A DNA stretch of 64,000 nucleotides, taken from positions 1 to 64,000 of the forward strand of contig DATLGL010000024.1 in the NCBI GenBank assembly GCA_035540495.1, in the 5' to 3' direction. Positions 24,601 through 32,420 of this stretch are shown piece after piece. Under the pieces are notes generated by a model that was given only the letters and a program-made list of their open reading frames with translations, was not told the origin of the DNA and did no database searches. The translations under genes were made by a program, and so were the position numbers. Position 1 is the first letter of the stretch. Each line of letters opens with the position of its first letter. The DNA comes from DASVEG01 sp035540495 (GTDB lineage: Bacteria; Actinomycetota; Acidimicrobiia; Acidimicrobiales; CADCTF01).

Positions 24601-26886
24601 ATGTTCATGCGGCGATTGGGGCGGGTCGTCACCCGGTGGCGCTGGGTCGTGCTGGGGGCGACGATCGTGTTCGTCATCGTCAGCGGTGCCGTCGGCGGCG
24701 GGGTGAAGGGCCGGCTCTCGTCGGGTGGCTTCGACGACCCCTCGGCGCCATCGACCCAGGCGCGCCAGCTGCTGGAGGACGTGTTCGAGCAGGGTTCGCC
24801 CAACGTGCTCGTGCTCGTGACCGCGAAGCAGGGCACGGTCGACGACCCGGCGGTCGTCGAGGCCGGCAACGCGCTGACCGCGGAGCTCGGTGCCATCGAG
24901 GGCGTGGCGCAGGCGACGTCGTACTGGTCGCTCGGGTCGCCGCCCCCGCTGAAGGGCGACGAAGGCCGCCAGGCGCTCGTGCTCGGCCGGGTTCCTGGTG
25001 ATGAAGACGCCGTCAAGGAGGTCGCGGAGCGCATCGGCCCGGCGCTCACCCGCAGCAACGACGTCGTCGACGTCCGCGTTGGCGGCGCCGGCGAGGTGTT
25101 CCTCCAGATCACGCACCAAGCCGAGGCCGACCTCACCAAGGCCGAGGCGCTCTCGATGCCGATCACCCTCCTCCTCCTGCTCGTCGTGTTCGGCAGTGCC
25201 GTCGCCGCGTCGCTGCCGCTGCTGGTCGGCGCGATCGCCGTCGTCGGCACGTTCGTCGTGCTGACCGCCTTCACCGCCTTCACCCAGGTGTCGACGTTCG
25301 CGCTCAACCTCACGACCGCGATGGGCCTCGGGCTGGCCATCGACTACAGCCTCTTCATCGTCTCGCGGTACCGAGAGGAGCTCGGAGCCGGTCGCACACC
25401 GGAAGCGGCGCTGCTCCGGGCGATGCAGACGGCCGGCCGCACCGTCGCCTTCAGCGCCTTCACCGTCGCGATCTCACTCGCGGCGCTGCTCGTCTTCCCA
25501 TTGCCGTTCTTGCGATCGTTCGCCTACGCCGGCGTCGGTGTCGTCGCGCTCGCCGCGATCGGCGCGGTCGTCGTGTTGCCCGCACTGCTCGCCGTCCTCG
25601 GGCCGCGGGTCGAGAAGGGCCGCATCGGGCGCAGACGCAGGCCGGCTCAGCCCGTGACGGCGTCGCCGTCGACGCCGGCGGCAGGGGGCTTCTGGTACCG
25701 GCGAGCCCACGCCGTCATGCGACGCCCGATCCCGATCGCCATCGGCGTCACCGCGGTGCTCGTCGTGCTCGGGCTGCCGTTCCTGTCGTTCCGCGCCGGG
25801 CAGTCGGACGATCGGGTGCTGCCGGCAGACGCTCCCGTCCGCCAGGTGCACGACGAACTGCGGAAGAACTTCTCGAGCAACGAGGCCGCGGCCGTCACCG
25901 TCGTCGCCACCGACGGCATCGGCGGGACGTCCATCGCCGATCTCGACGCCTACGCCGCGGCGCTCTCTTCGATCGACGGCGTCGCGCGCGTCGACGCATC
26001 TACCGGCTACTACCTCGACGGGAAGCGGGTACTCGCAGCCGATGCGCTCTCGACGCGGTTCACCGCTGGCGACTCGACGTGGCTGTCGGTGGTGCCGGCA
26101 GTGGAGCCGATCTCAACGGAAGGTGAAGCGGTCGTCGCCGCCGTGCGCGCGACCCCGGCGCCGTTCGACGTGGCCGTCGGCGGCCCGTCGGCGCAGGTCG
26201 TCGATCTGAAGACGTCGTTGTTCGGCCGACTGCCCGCCGCGCTGGCGCTGATCACGATCGCCACGTTCCTGCTGCTGTTCCTGATGACCGGGAGCGTCGT
26301 GGTGCCGCTCAAGGCCCTCGTGCTCAACCTTCTCTCGCTGTCCGCGACGTTCGGTGCGCTCGTGTGGGTGTTCCAGGAGGGGCACCTGGCCGGGTTCCTC
26401 GGCTTCACGCCGACCGGCACGATCGCCGTGTACACGCCGATCCTCCTGTTCTGCATCGCCTTCGGCCTGTCGATGGACTACGAGGTCTTCCTCCTCTCGC
26501 GCATCAAGGAGGAGTACGACCTCGGGCACGGCAACGAGGAGTCGGTGGCGGTCGGGCTCGAGAAGACGGGTGGCATCGTGACCGCGGCCGCCCTCCTCCT
26601 CTCCATCGTGTTCGTCGCGTTCGCCACGGCAGAGGTCGCGGTGGTGAAGGTGTTCGGTGTCGGCCTCACCCTCGCTGTGGTCGTCGACGCGTTCCTCGTT
26701 CGGATGACGCTCGTGCCGGCGTTCATGAAGCTGGCGGGCCGGGCCAACTGGTGGGCGCCCCGCTCGCTGCGCCGGTTCCATCTCCGCTACGGCATCTGGG
26801 AATCCGACTCGACCGACGTCATCGACCTCGTCGAGCGGGCCGACGACGTCCGTCAGCGCGACGAGGAGACCGCCGCGGTCAGATGA
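24601..26886 (+). CDS. MMPL/RND-family membrane transporter
   Basis: A 761-residue transporter with two halves, each made of one helix, a large outer domain and a block of five to six helices. The functional fourth-helix motifs with the proton-relay Asp-Tyr pair are seen as GLAIDYSLFIVSRYREE in the first half and GLSMDYEVFLLSRIKEEYD in the second. The protein resembles mycobacterial MmpL lipid exporters and other actinobacterial MMPL proteins powered by the proton gradient; the substrate cannot be told from sequence. The C-terminal tail is short and charged. The ATG at 24601 is preferred on promoter grounds; 24589 is possible. It ends 8 bases into the convergent gene. Confidence 0.9.
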   Translation: MFMRRLGRVVTRWRWVVLGATIVFVIVSGAVGGGVKGRLSSGGFDDPSAPSTQARQLLEDVFEQGSPNVLVLVTAKQGTVDDPAVVEAGNALTAELGAIEGVAQATSYWSLGSPPPLKGDEGRQALVLGRVPGDEDAVKEVAERIGPALTRSNDVVDVRVGGAGEVFLQITHQAEADLTKAEALSMPITLLLLLVVFGSAVAASLPLLVGAIAVVGTFVVLTAFTAFTQVSTFALNLTTAMGLGLAIDYSLFIVSRYREELGAGRTPEAALLRAMQTAGRTVAFSAFTVAISLAALLVFPLPFLRSFAYAGVGVVALAAIGAVVVLPALLAVLGPRVEKGRIGRRRRPAQPVTASPSTPAAGGFWYRRAHAVMRRPIPIAIGVTAVLVVLGLPFLSFRAGQSDDRVLPADAPVRQVHDELRKNFSSNEAAAVTVVATDGIGGTSIADLDAYAAALSSIDGVARVDASTGYYLDGKRVLAADALSTRFTAGDSTWLSVVPAVEPISTEGEAVVAAVRATPAPFDVAVGGPSAQVVDLKTSLFGRLPAALALITIATFLLLFLMTGSVVVPLKALVLNLLSLSATFGALVWVFQEGHLAGFLGFTPTGTIAVYTPILLFCIAFGLSMDYEVFLLSRIKEEYDLGHGNEESVAVGLEKTGGIVTAAALLLSIVFVAFATAEVAVVKVFGVGLTLAVVVDAFLVRMTLVPAFMKLAGRANWWAPRSLRRFHLRYGIWESDSTDVIDLVERADDVRQRDEETAAVR

Positions 26887-27649
26887 GCAGCGCGTCGACC
26901 ATCGCGCGGACCTTCCGAGCGGTCGCTCGCGGGAGGCGGTCGTCGACGATCTCCAGCAACTCGTCGATGCCCGCCATCGTCGAGAGCAGGTGACGGGCGA
27001 AGAAGCCGTCGTCCATCCAATCGACCGCTCCGGGCCACCGGCCGGTTCTCGCGGCGATCTCCCGCACCTGCGCCCACGTCGAGGCCCGGCCGGTCGGGGG
27101 GTGGTACAGCGACTCGACGGTCGGCCACGTCACCCGCCGGTGCTCGGCCTCCTCGACCACGAGCTTCAACCACATGCGCACGGCCATCTCCTCGAGCGGC
27201 GGAGGAGGCGCGGTGGGCACGCCGAGGCAACGGCGCAGCACGTCTTCGATCAGCCCCTCACCCGGCTCGTCGATGGCGGTGCCGTTCTCGAACGACGCCG
27301 TGGTGACCTGCCGGCCGTCGCGGGTCACGAGGATCGTCGCCCGGACCCGCGTGCGGTCGGGGTGGAGCGAGGGCCGCACATCCGACAGCGGCGACGCCCA
27401 CCCCATCGTGACGACACCCATCGCGATCCACCCCGGCGGCGCGACGAACCCCCAGAGCTCGTCGACGGGATGGCACCCGTCGGGCAGGTCTTTCAGGCCG
27501 AGGTCGAACGCGTCGGGCTCGTCGCCTTCGACGACCTTGATCAGGACGTGTGGCCCGTACCAGCCACGCGCCGCGACGGCGCTGTCGACGAGGGTGACGA
27601 GCCGCTCGAACAGGTCGGGTTCGGGCAGGATCGGGGTCGGATGCTCCAC
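26879..27649 (-). CDS. Unassigned cytoplasmic protein
   Basis: A 256-residue soluble protein without signal peptide, membrane helix or cofactor motif that I recognise. It has a beta-rich middle (about residues 35-115, with DELWGFVAPPGWIAMGVV and RATILVTRDGRQVTTASF), a Pro-rich hinge (PPPPLEEM) and a helical C-terminal half with several Trp. The GTG at 27649 is favoured over longer readings because GAAGGAG lies six bases upstream, and because the extra upstream residues are of poor composition. It follows the LLM oxidoreductase gene by 94 bases in the same direction and overlaps the end of the convergent MMPL gene by eight bases. Confidence 0.7.
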   Translation of the reverse strand: MEHPTPILPEPDLFERLVTLVDSAVAARGWYGPHVLIKVVEGDEPDAFDLGLKDLPDGCHPVDELWGFVAPPGWIAMGVVTMGWASPLSDVRPSLHPDRTRVRATILVTRDGRQVTTASFENGTAIDEPGEGLIEDVLRRCLGVPTAPPPPLEEMAVRMWLKLVVEEAEHRRVTWPTVESLYHPPTGRASTWAQVREIAARTGRWPGAVDWMDDGFFARHLLSTMAGIDELLEIVDDRLPRATARKVRAMVDALLI

Positions 27650-27743
27650 GGGATGCTCCTTCGACGGAGGCAGTCGAGGGAGCGAGAGCTCCGAGTGCGC
27701 ACGGCCGCATGCGATGCGGACGCAGCAGCAGGGCCTGAGTCGA

Positions 27744-28664
27744 TCACCCCGCGACGAGGTCGCGCAAGAGGTTCTTCGTGCGATCGCGAGACGCACGGCG
27801 GTCGTCGCCGACGGGGAAGATCGCGGCCCAGATGTCGGTGGCGCCGGCAGCGGCGAGCGCCTCGAGCTCGGCCGCCACGGCCGCTTCGTTGCCGACGATC
27901 GCGGCATCGGCGGGCGACGAGATGCCGCCGCGGGCGAGGATCCGCTGGTAGTTGGGGAGCATCCCGTAGCCGGCGAACTGCTCGGCGGCGGCCTGTCGCC
28001 CGGCGTCGACGTCGTCGGTCACGGCGACCGGTAACCCGACGATCACGCGAGGAGCAGGACGACCGGCCTCGCTGGCAGCCGCGTTGATCTTCGGCGCGAC
28101 GTGCGACTCGATCGCCCGGCGGTTCGCCATCCACGTGATCGTTCCGTCGGCCAGTGAGCCCGCCGATCGCAGCGCCTTCGACGCGAGCGCGGCGACCACG
28201 ACCGGAACCGGCGCGTCGGGCCGCATGCGCAGCTCGGCGCGTGCGGTGTACTCGCCGCCCTCGAACGCGACCTTTCCTTCGGTCAGCATCGGCCCGAGCA
28301 CCTCGAGGTACTCGCGCAGGTGCTCGGCGTTGCGGTCGTAGTCGAGCCCGTAGGTCATCTCGATGGCAGGTCGGTGGGAGACGCCGATGCCGAGGGTGAA
28401 GCGCCCGCCGCCGACCGCCATCGCGACCGCGCTCGCCTGCTGGGCCATCAGCACGGGGTGGCGGGGGTAGGTCTGGACGATCGACGTGCCGAGCTCGATG
28501 GTCGACGTCGCGCGGCCGAGCACGGGCAGCAGGACCAACGGGTCGGTGCCGATCGCTCCGGCGTACCACATGCTCGTGAAGCCGTCCGCTTCCGCCTCGA
28601 CGACCTGGTCGACCATGCGGTCGACGTTCGCCGCACCACCACTGAGTCCGATTCGCAACGCCAT
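27744..28664 (-). CDS. LLM-class (probably F420-dependent) oxidoreductase
   Basis: A 306-residue luciferase-like monooxygenase fold. ATSTIELGTSIVQTYPRHP, GRFTLGIGVSHRPAIE and the EYLEVLGPML segment are typical of the actinobacterial F420-dependent branch, which uses coenzyme F420 rather than FMN; the substrate is unknown. ATG at 28664 sits at the expected start of the first beta strand. A TAGGGT -10 box lies 6 nt upstream with no ribosome binding site, so the transcript is probably leaderless. The gene is divergent from an MFS transporter gene, 28 bases away, and their -10 boxes overlap. Confidence 0.88.
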   Translation of the reverse strand: MALRIGLSGGAANVDRMVDQVVEAEADGFTSMWYAGAIGTDPLVLLPVLGRATSTIELGTSIVQTYPRHPVLMAQQASAVAMAVGGGRFTLGIGVSHRPAIEMTYGLDYDRNAEHLREYLEVLGPMLTEGKVAFEGGEYTARAELRMRPDAPVPVVVAALASKALRSAGSLADGTITWMANRRAIESHVAPKINAAASEAGRPAPRVIVGLPVAVTDDVDAGRQAAAEQFAGYGMLPNYQRILARGGISSPADAAIVGNEAAVAAELEALAAAGATDIWAAIFPVGDDRRASRDRTKNLLRDLVAG

Positions 28665-28670
28665 CCGCCA

Positions 28671-28680
28671 ACCCTAGGAT
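28671..28680. promoter_or_regulatory. Overlapping divergent -10 boxes
   Basis: TAGGGT on the minus strand (28671-28676, 6 nt before the ATG at 28664) and TAGGAT on the plus strand (28675-28680, 12 nt before the ATG at 28693) share the central TA of CCTAGG. If both are used, polymerase cannot occupy them at once. Confidence 0.4.
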
Positions 28681-28692
28681 TCGACGCCACCC

Positions 28693-30036
28693 ATGCGACG
28701 ACTGCCGTTCCTGCGGCCACGCGAACCGAACCTCGAGGAGACGGAAGACGCCGTCCTCGAAGGGGACGTCCCGTACGCGGCAGGCAGCGCTCGTGCTGCC
28801 CTCGCGCACCGTCCGTTCCGCCTCGTGTGGATGGGGTCGATGGCCTCGAACATCGGCACGTGGATGCAGAACGTCGCCTTGGGTGCCTTCGCCTACGAGC
28901 TGACGAAGTCGTCGGGCTACGTGGCGATGCTCGGCTTCGCTCAGCTCGGGCCGCTGCTCGCGCTGTCGATCGTGGGCGGCCTGCTGGCCGACACCATCGA
29001 CCGCCGCCTCCTGCTGGTCGCGTGCCAGGTCGAGCAGATGATCCTCTCCTTCGTGCTCGCCTTCGTGGTCGCGCAGGACGAGCCTTCACGCGGCGCGATC
29101 CTGGTCTGCGTCCTGGCGATCGGCATCGGCAACGCGCTCAACGCACCGACGTTCTCCGCCGTGCTCCCCCAGCTCGTCGGCAAGCGCGACCTGGTGGGTG
29201 CGGTCTCGCTCCAGTCGGTGCAGCTGAACCTGTCGCGAGTCGTCGGTCCGGCCATAGGCGGGCTGGTGCTGCCGGTGATCGGCGCCGCGGGCGTGTTCGT
29301 CGTCAACGGCATCACGTACGTGTTCGCGATCGTCACGCTGCTGATGGTGTCGATCCCCCGGCCGTATCCGCAGCACGGCGAGCAGGGACTGCGCCGGCTC
29401 GTCGGCGGGTTCGCCGTCGCTCGTCGTGACCGTCTCGTCCGCCGCTGCCTGCTGACGATCGCGTCGATCTCGTTCTTCTGCCTGCCGTTCATCGGGCTCA
29501 TGCCGGTGCTGGCATCGGAGAACCTCGGCATCGACGTGAAGGGGACCGGCTACGGCGTGCTCTACGCGTGCTTCGGGCTGGGCGCGGCCGCGGGCGCGGT
29601 CGCCGTCGGCACCCTCCTCGTCGGGCGGAACAAGGCCAAGGCGGTTCGAGCGGGCCTCGTGATCTTCGCGGTGATGCTCGCGGTGTTCGGTCTGCTCCGG
29701 CAGCCGCTGCCCGCGTATCCGGTGGTGCTGCTCGTCGGCCTCTTCTACTTCGGGACCGTGACGTCGCTGTCGACGGTGCTCCAACAGCACCTGACCGAAG
29801 ACGTGCGGGGGCGGGTGATGGCGCTGTGGATCATGGGGTTCGGCGGCACCGTCCCGATCGGGTTGCTCGTGTTCGGGTGGGTAGCCGAGGCGACGTCGGT
29901 GACGACGGTCGTTCTCATCGGCGCTGCGGTCGCTCTGGTGTTGCCGCTACTGGCCGATGTGCGTGAGGGCGGGACCGGCGACGATCAGTCGGCCGCGACG
30001 GCGGGGATCCCGGGAGCGGCCGAGACGTCCGGCTGA
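28693..30036 (+). CDS. MFS transporter (MFS_3, EntS-like)
   Basis: A 447-residue major facilitator with about 12 helices. FRLVWMGSMASNIGTWMQNVA near the start, the GGLLADTIDRRLLL loop between helices 2 and 3, and NALNAPTFSAVLPQLVG are hallmarks of the MFS_3 family that includes the enterobactin exporter EntS. About 40 charged residues precede helix 1. Substrate unknown. Its last 52 bases overlap the 3' end of the convergent MFS gene. Confidence 0.88.
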   Translation: MRRLPFLRPREPNLEETEDAVLEGDVPYAAGSARAALAHRPFRLVWMGSMASNIGTWMQNVALGAFAYELTKSSGYVAMLGFAQLGPLLALSIVGGLLADTIDRRLLLVACQVEQMILSFVLAFVVAQDEPSRGAILVCVLAIGIGNALNAPTFSAVLPQLVGKRDLVGAVSLQSVQLNLSRVVGPAIGGLVLPVIGAAGVFVVNGITYVFAIVTLLMVSIPRPYPQHGEQGLRRLVGGFAVARRDRLVRRCLLTIASISFFCLPFIGLMPVLASENLGIDVKGTGYGVLYACFGLGAAAGAVAVGTLLVGRNKAKAVRAGLVIFAVMLAVFGLLRQPLPAYPVVLLVGLFYFGTVTSLSTVLQQHLTEDVRGRVMALWIMGFGGTVPIGLLVFGWVAEATSVTTVVLIGAAVALVLPLLADVREGGTGDDQSAATAGIPGAAETSG

Positions 30037-31406
30037 GGCGCAGCCAGCGGGCGGCGGTAGGCGACGAGCATCAACAGCCCGGCGCTCAGCGAGCACGCCG
30101 CCATCATCCCCCATGCGCGATCGAATGCCGCAGCCGGACCGACGCGATCGGCCGTGCCGAGGATCGCGACCGCGGTGGCGAAGCCGAGCGCGGCGCCGAT
30201 CTGACGCACCGTCGCGTTGAACGCGCTGCCCATCGCGAAGCGGGCCGGCGGGAGGAAGGCGTTCGCGGCGCTGCCGACGGTGGAGATCGTGAACCCGACC
30301 CCGACCCCGGTGAAGACGCTGGCGGGGAACAGGCGCGTCCAGTACTGCGGCTCGGGGCCCATGCCGACGACGAGCAGCACCATGCCGATGGCGAAGATCG
30401 CCGTCCCGGGGACGATCACGACCCGATGGCCGTAGCGATCGGCGAGCCGGCCCGCAGGTGCCGACGTCATGGCCGCGAAGAGCGGCCCGGGGGTCATCGC
30501 GAGCCCGGCGCCGAGGGTCGAGTACTGCCACACGCCGACGAGGTACTGGACGTTGGTGAAGAGCATGGCGAAGAAGCCGAGCGAGAAGAGGAACGCGGCG
30601 AGGTTCGCCACGGTGAAGTAGCGCTCCTTGAGGAGCCCGAGGTCGAGGATCGGGTCGGTGCGCCGATGGCAGCGGAGGAGGAACAGCGGGAGGAGCGCCG
30701 CCGCGAGCACCAGCGCGGCGATCACCCGTGAGTCGTCGTAGCCCCAGTCGTCGCCCTGGACGATCGCGAGCGTGAGCATGCCAACGGCGCCGATGCCGAG
30801 AAACGACCCCAGCACATCGGGCATGCCCCGGGCGTTCTCGTCGCGTGATTCCTGCAGGATCGGCCGGCCGAAGATCCAGGTCGCGATGCAGAGCGGGACG
30901 TTGATGAAGAAGACGGCTCGCCAGCTGATGTTCTCGACGAGCACGCTGCCGAGGCTCGGGCCGGTCGCCGCGGCGATGCCGCCGACGGCTCCCCACACCC
31001 CGATCGCCGCCGAGCGTCGGTTCGGCGGGAACTCGGGCAGCACCAGCGCGAGTGAGCTCGGCATCACGAGCGCGCCGGCCAACGCCTGCAGGACGCGTGC
31101 GGCGATGAGCGTGCCGGGCGTCGGCGCGATCCCGCACAGCATCGACGCGACCGAGAAGCCGGTCAGGCCGATGAGGAAGATCCGTTTGCGGCCGAAGCGG
31201 TCGGCGAGGCGGCCGGCGGTGAGCAGCGCGGCGGCAAAGCCGATGTTGTAGCCGGACAGCGACCAGCTGAGGAACGTCCTCGACGTGCCCTCGAACTCCT
31301 CGAGGATCGTCGGGAAGGCGATGTTGACGACGGTGACGTCGAGCGACACCAGGTAGACGGCGACCGACGTCACCATCAGCACCTTCCACCCGCGCGCCAT
31401 GGCCAT
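29985..31406 (-). CDS. MFS transporter, DHA2 (14-helix) family
   Basis: A 473-residue drug:H+ antiporter-like major facilitator. The antiporter motif C region (GWGAVGGIAAATGPSLGSVL-like, here with VWGAVGG and GPSLGSVL), LDVTVVNIAFPTI in helix 1 and GRLADRFGRKRIFLIG after helix 2 are typical of DHA2 exporters of the EmrB/QacA type. It lies 10 bases after the GAF/ATPase gene in the same direction, so it may be the last gene of that operon; an MFS exporter is an unexpected partner for recombination genes. ATG at 31406. Confidence 0.88.
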   Translation of the reverse strand: MAMARGWKVLMVTSVAVYLVSLDVTVVNIAFPTILEEFEGTSRTFLSWSLSGYNIGFAAALLTAGRLADRFGRKRIFLIGLTGFSVASMLCGIAPTPGTLIAARVLQALAGALVMPSSLALVLPEFPPNRRSAAIGVWGAVGGIAAATGPSLGSVLVENISWRAVFFINVPLCIATWIFGRPILQESRDENARGMPDVLGSFLGIGAVGMLTLAIVQGDDWGYDDSRVIAALVLAAALLPLFLLRCHRRTDPILDLGLLKERYFTVANLAAFLFSLGFFAMLFTNVQYLVGVWQYSTLGAGLAMTPGPLFAAMTSAPAGRLADRYGHRVVIVPGTAIFAIGMVLLVVGMGPEPQYWTRLFPASVFTGVGVGFTISTVGSAANAFLPPARFAMGSAFNATVRQIGAALGFATAVAILGTADRVGPAAAFDRAWGMMAACSLSAGLLMLVAYRRPLAAPQPDVSAAPGIPAVAAD

Positions 31407-31416
31407 CAGCCGTCGG

Positions 31417-32412
31417 TCATCGGCGGGGGATCGTGACCCGCACGGCCGCGCCCCCCACTGGCGTCTCCTCGAGCGACACCGCTCCGCCGAACGAATCGAG
31501 CAGCCGCCGGGCGATGGTCAGCCCGAGCCCGAGGCCCGGGTGAGACCCCGAGTCGTCGAGGCGGGCGAACGGCTCGAACACCCTCGGGCGGTCGCGCTCC
31601 GGAACCCCGCCCCCGCCGTCGGCGATGGTGAGCGTGGCGCTGTCGTCGTCGGCCTCCAGCACGATGCGCACCGGAGGGTCGCCGTGGAGGTGGCCGTTGT
31701 CGACGAGCTCCGTCAGCGCGCGGCGCAGGTGGCGTGCGTCGGCCAGCGCCGGAACCGACGCTGGGCCGCGCACGTCGGTCGCGCGGCCTTCGGCGGTGGT
31801 CGCCTCGGCGACGTCCCGGGCGACCTTGGCCACGTCGACGAGCACCGCGGGTCGGGGCTCGACGAAGTCGACGCCAGCGGCATTCGCTAGGTGAACCAGC
31901 ATCTGCTCGAGGTGGCGCTCGGGATTGGCGGCGCCGTCTCGACGCTCGACTTCGTAGAGTCGGGCCTCGGCCAGCGCGTCGGCGGCGTGCGCGCCGAAAT
32001 CGGTCGCGGCTTGGAGGTCGTGCTCGGTGAACGAGTGGCCCGGACGCGCGTTGATGTTCAGCACGCCGAAGATGCGACCGCCGTGGACCAGCGGCACCGA
32101 CATCGCGCTGTCGACCGGCTTCGACCGCTGGCCGGCGCGGCCGCTGACCAGGACCGGGTCGCACGTCTCGGCGACCTTGCCCGCGACACCTTCGCCGAAC
32201 CGGACGCGAGCGCCGAGCGCGGCGGGGTTCTCCGGAGCGCACACCACCTCGAGCTCCTCCGGTGCCACGAGGAGCATCATTGAGCCGCCTTCTCCGAGAA
32301 GGAGTCGCCCGGCCGCGCTGAGGACGACGTCGAGCACCGCCTCGACCTGGAGGGGTGCAGCAGCGCCTTCTGAGGCGACGTCGTCGGCCGGCATCGCCTC
32401 GGATGGTGGCAC
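31417..32412 (-). CDS. GAF domain plus histidine-kinase-type ATPase protein
   Basis: A 331-residue cytoplasmic protein. Residues about 25-165 form a GAF sensory domain (FGEGVAGKVAET, SAMSVPLVHGGRIFGVLNI). Residues about 215-328 form a GHKL ATPase with the N box HLRRALTELVDNGHLHG, the G1 box IADGGGGVPE and the G2 box GLGLGLTIARRLL. The segment between them lacks the usual H box with SHELRTPL-like sequence, so no phosphate-accepting His could be identified, and no response regulator lies nearby. The start is uncertain: GTG at 32412, 8 bases after the helicase stop, or ATG at 32394. The start of the fold excludes longer readings, which would lie inside the helicase gene. Confidence 0.82.
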   Translation of the reverse strand: MPPSEAMPADDVASEGAAAPLQVEAVLDVVLSAAGRLLLGEGGSMMLLVAPEELEVVCAPENPAALGARVRFGEGVAGKVAETCDPVLVSGRAGQRSKPVDSAMSVPLVHGGRIFGVLNINARPGHSFTEHDLQAATDFGAHAADALAEARLYEVERRDGAANPERHLEQMLVHLANAAGVDFVEPRPAVLVDVAKVARDVAEATTAEGRATDVRGPASVPALADARHLRRALTELVDNGHLHGDPPVRIVLEADDDSATLTIADGGGGVPERDRPRVFEPFARLDDSGSHPGLGLGLTIARRLLDSFGGAVSLEETPVGGAAVRVTIPRR

Positions 32413-32420
32413 GAATGGCG

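Noticed and set aside
24515..25340. Upstream extension of the small CNB gene to a 421-residue protein
   Set aside because: The extra residues are Ser/Thr/Arg-rich, lie opposite the MMPL gene and precede a good start at the beginning of the CNB fold.
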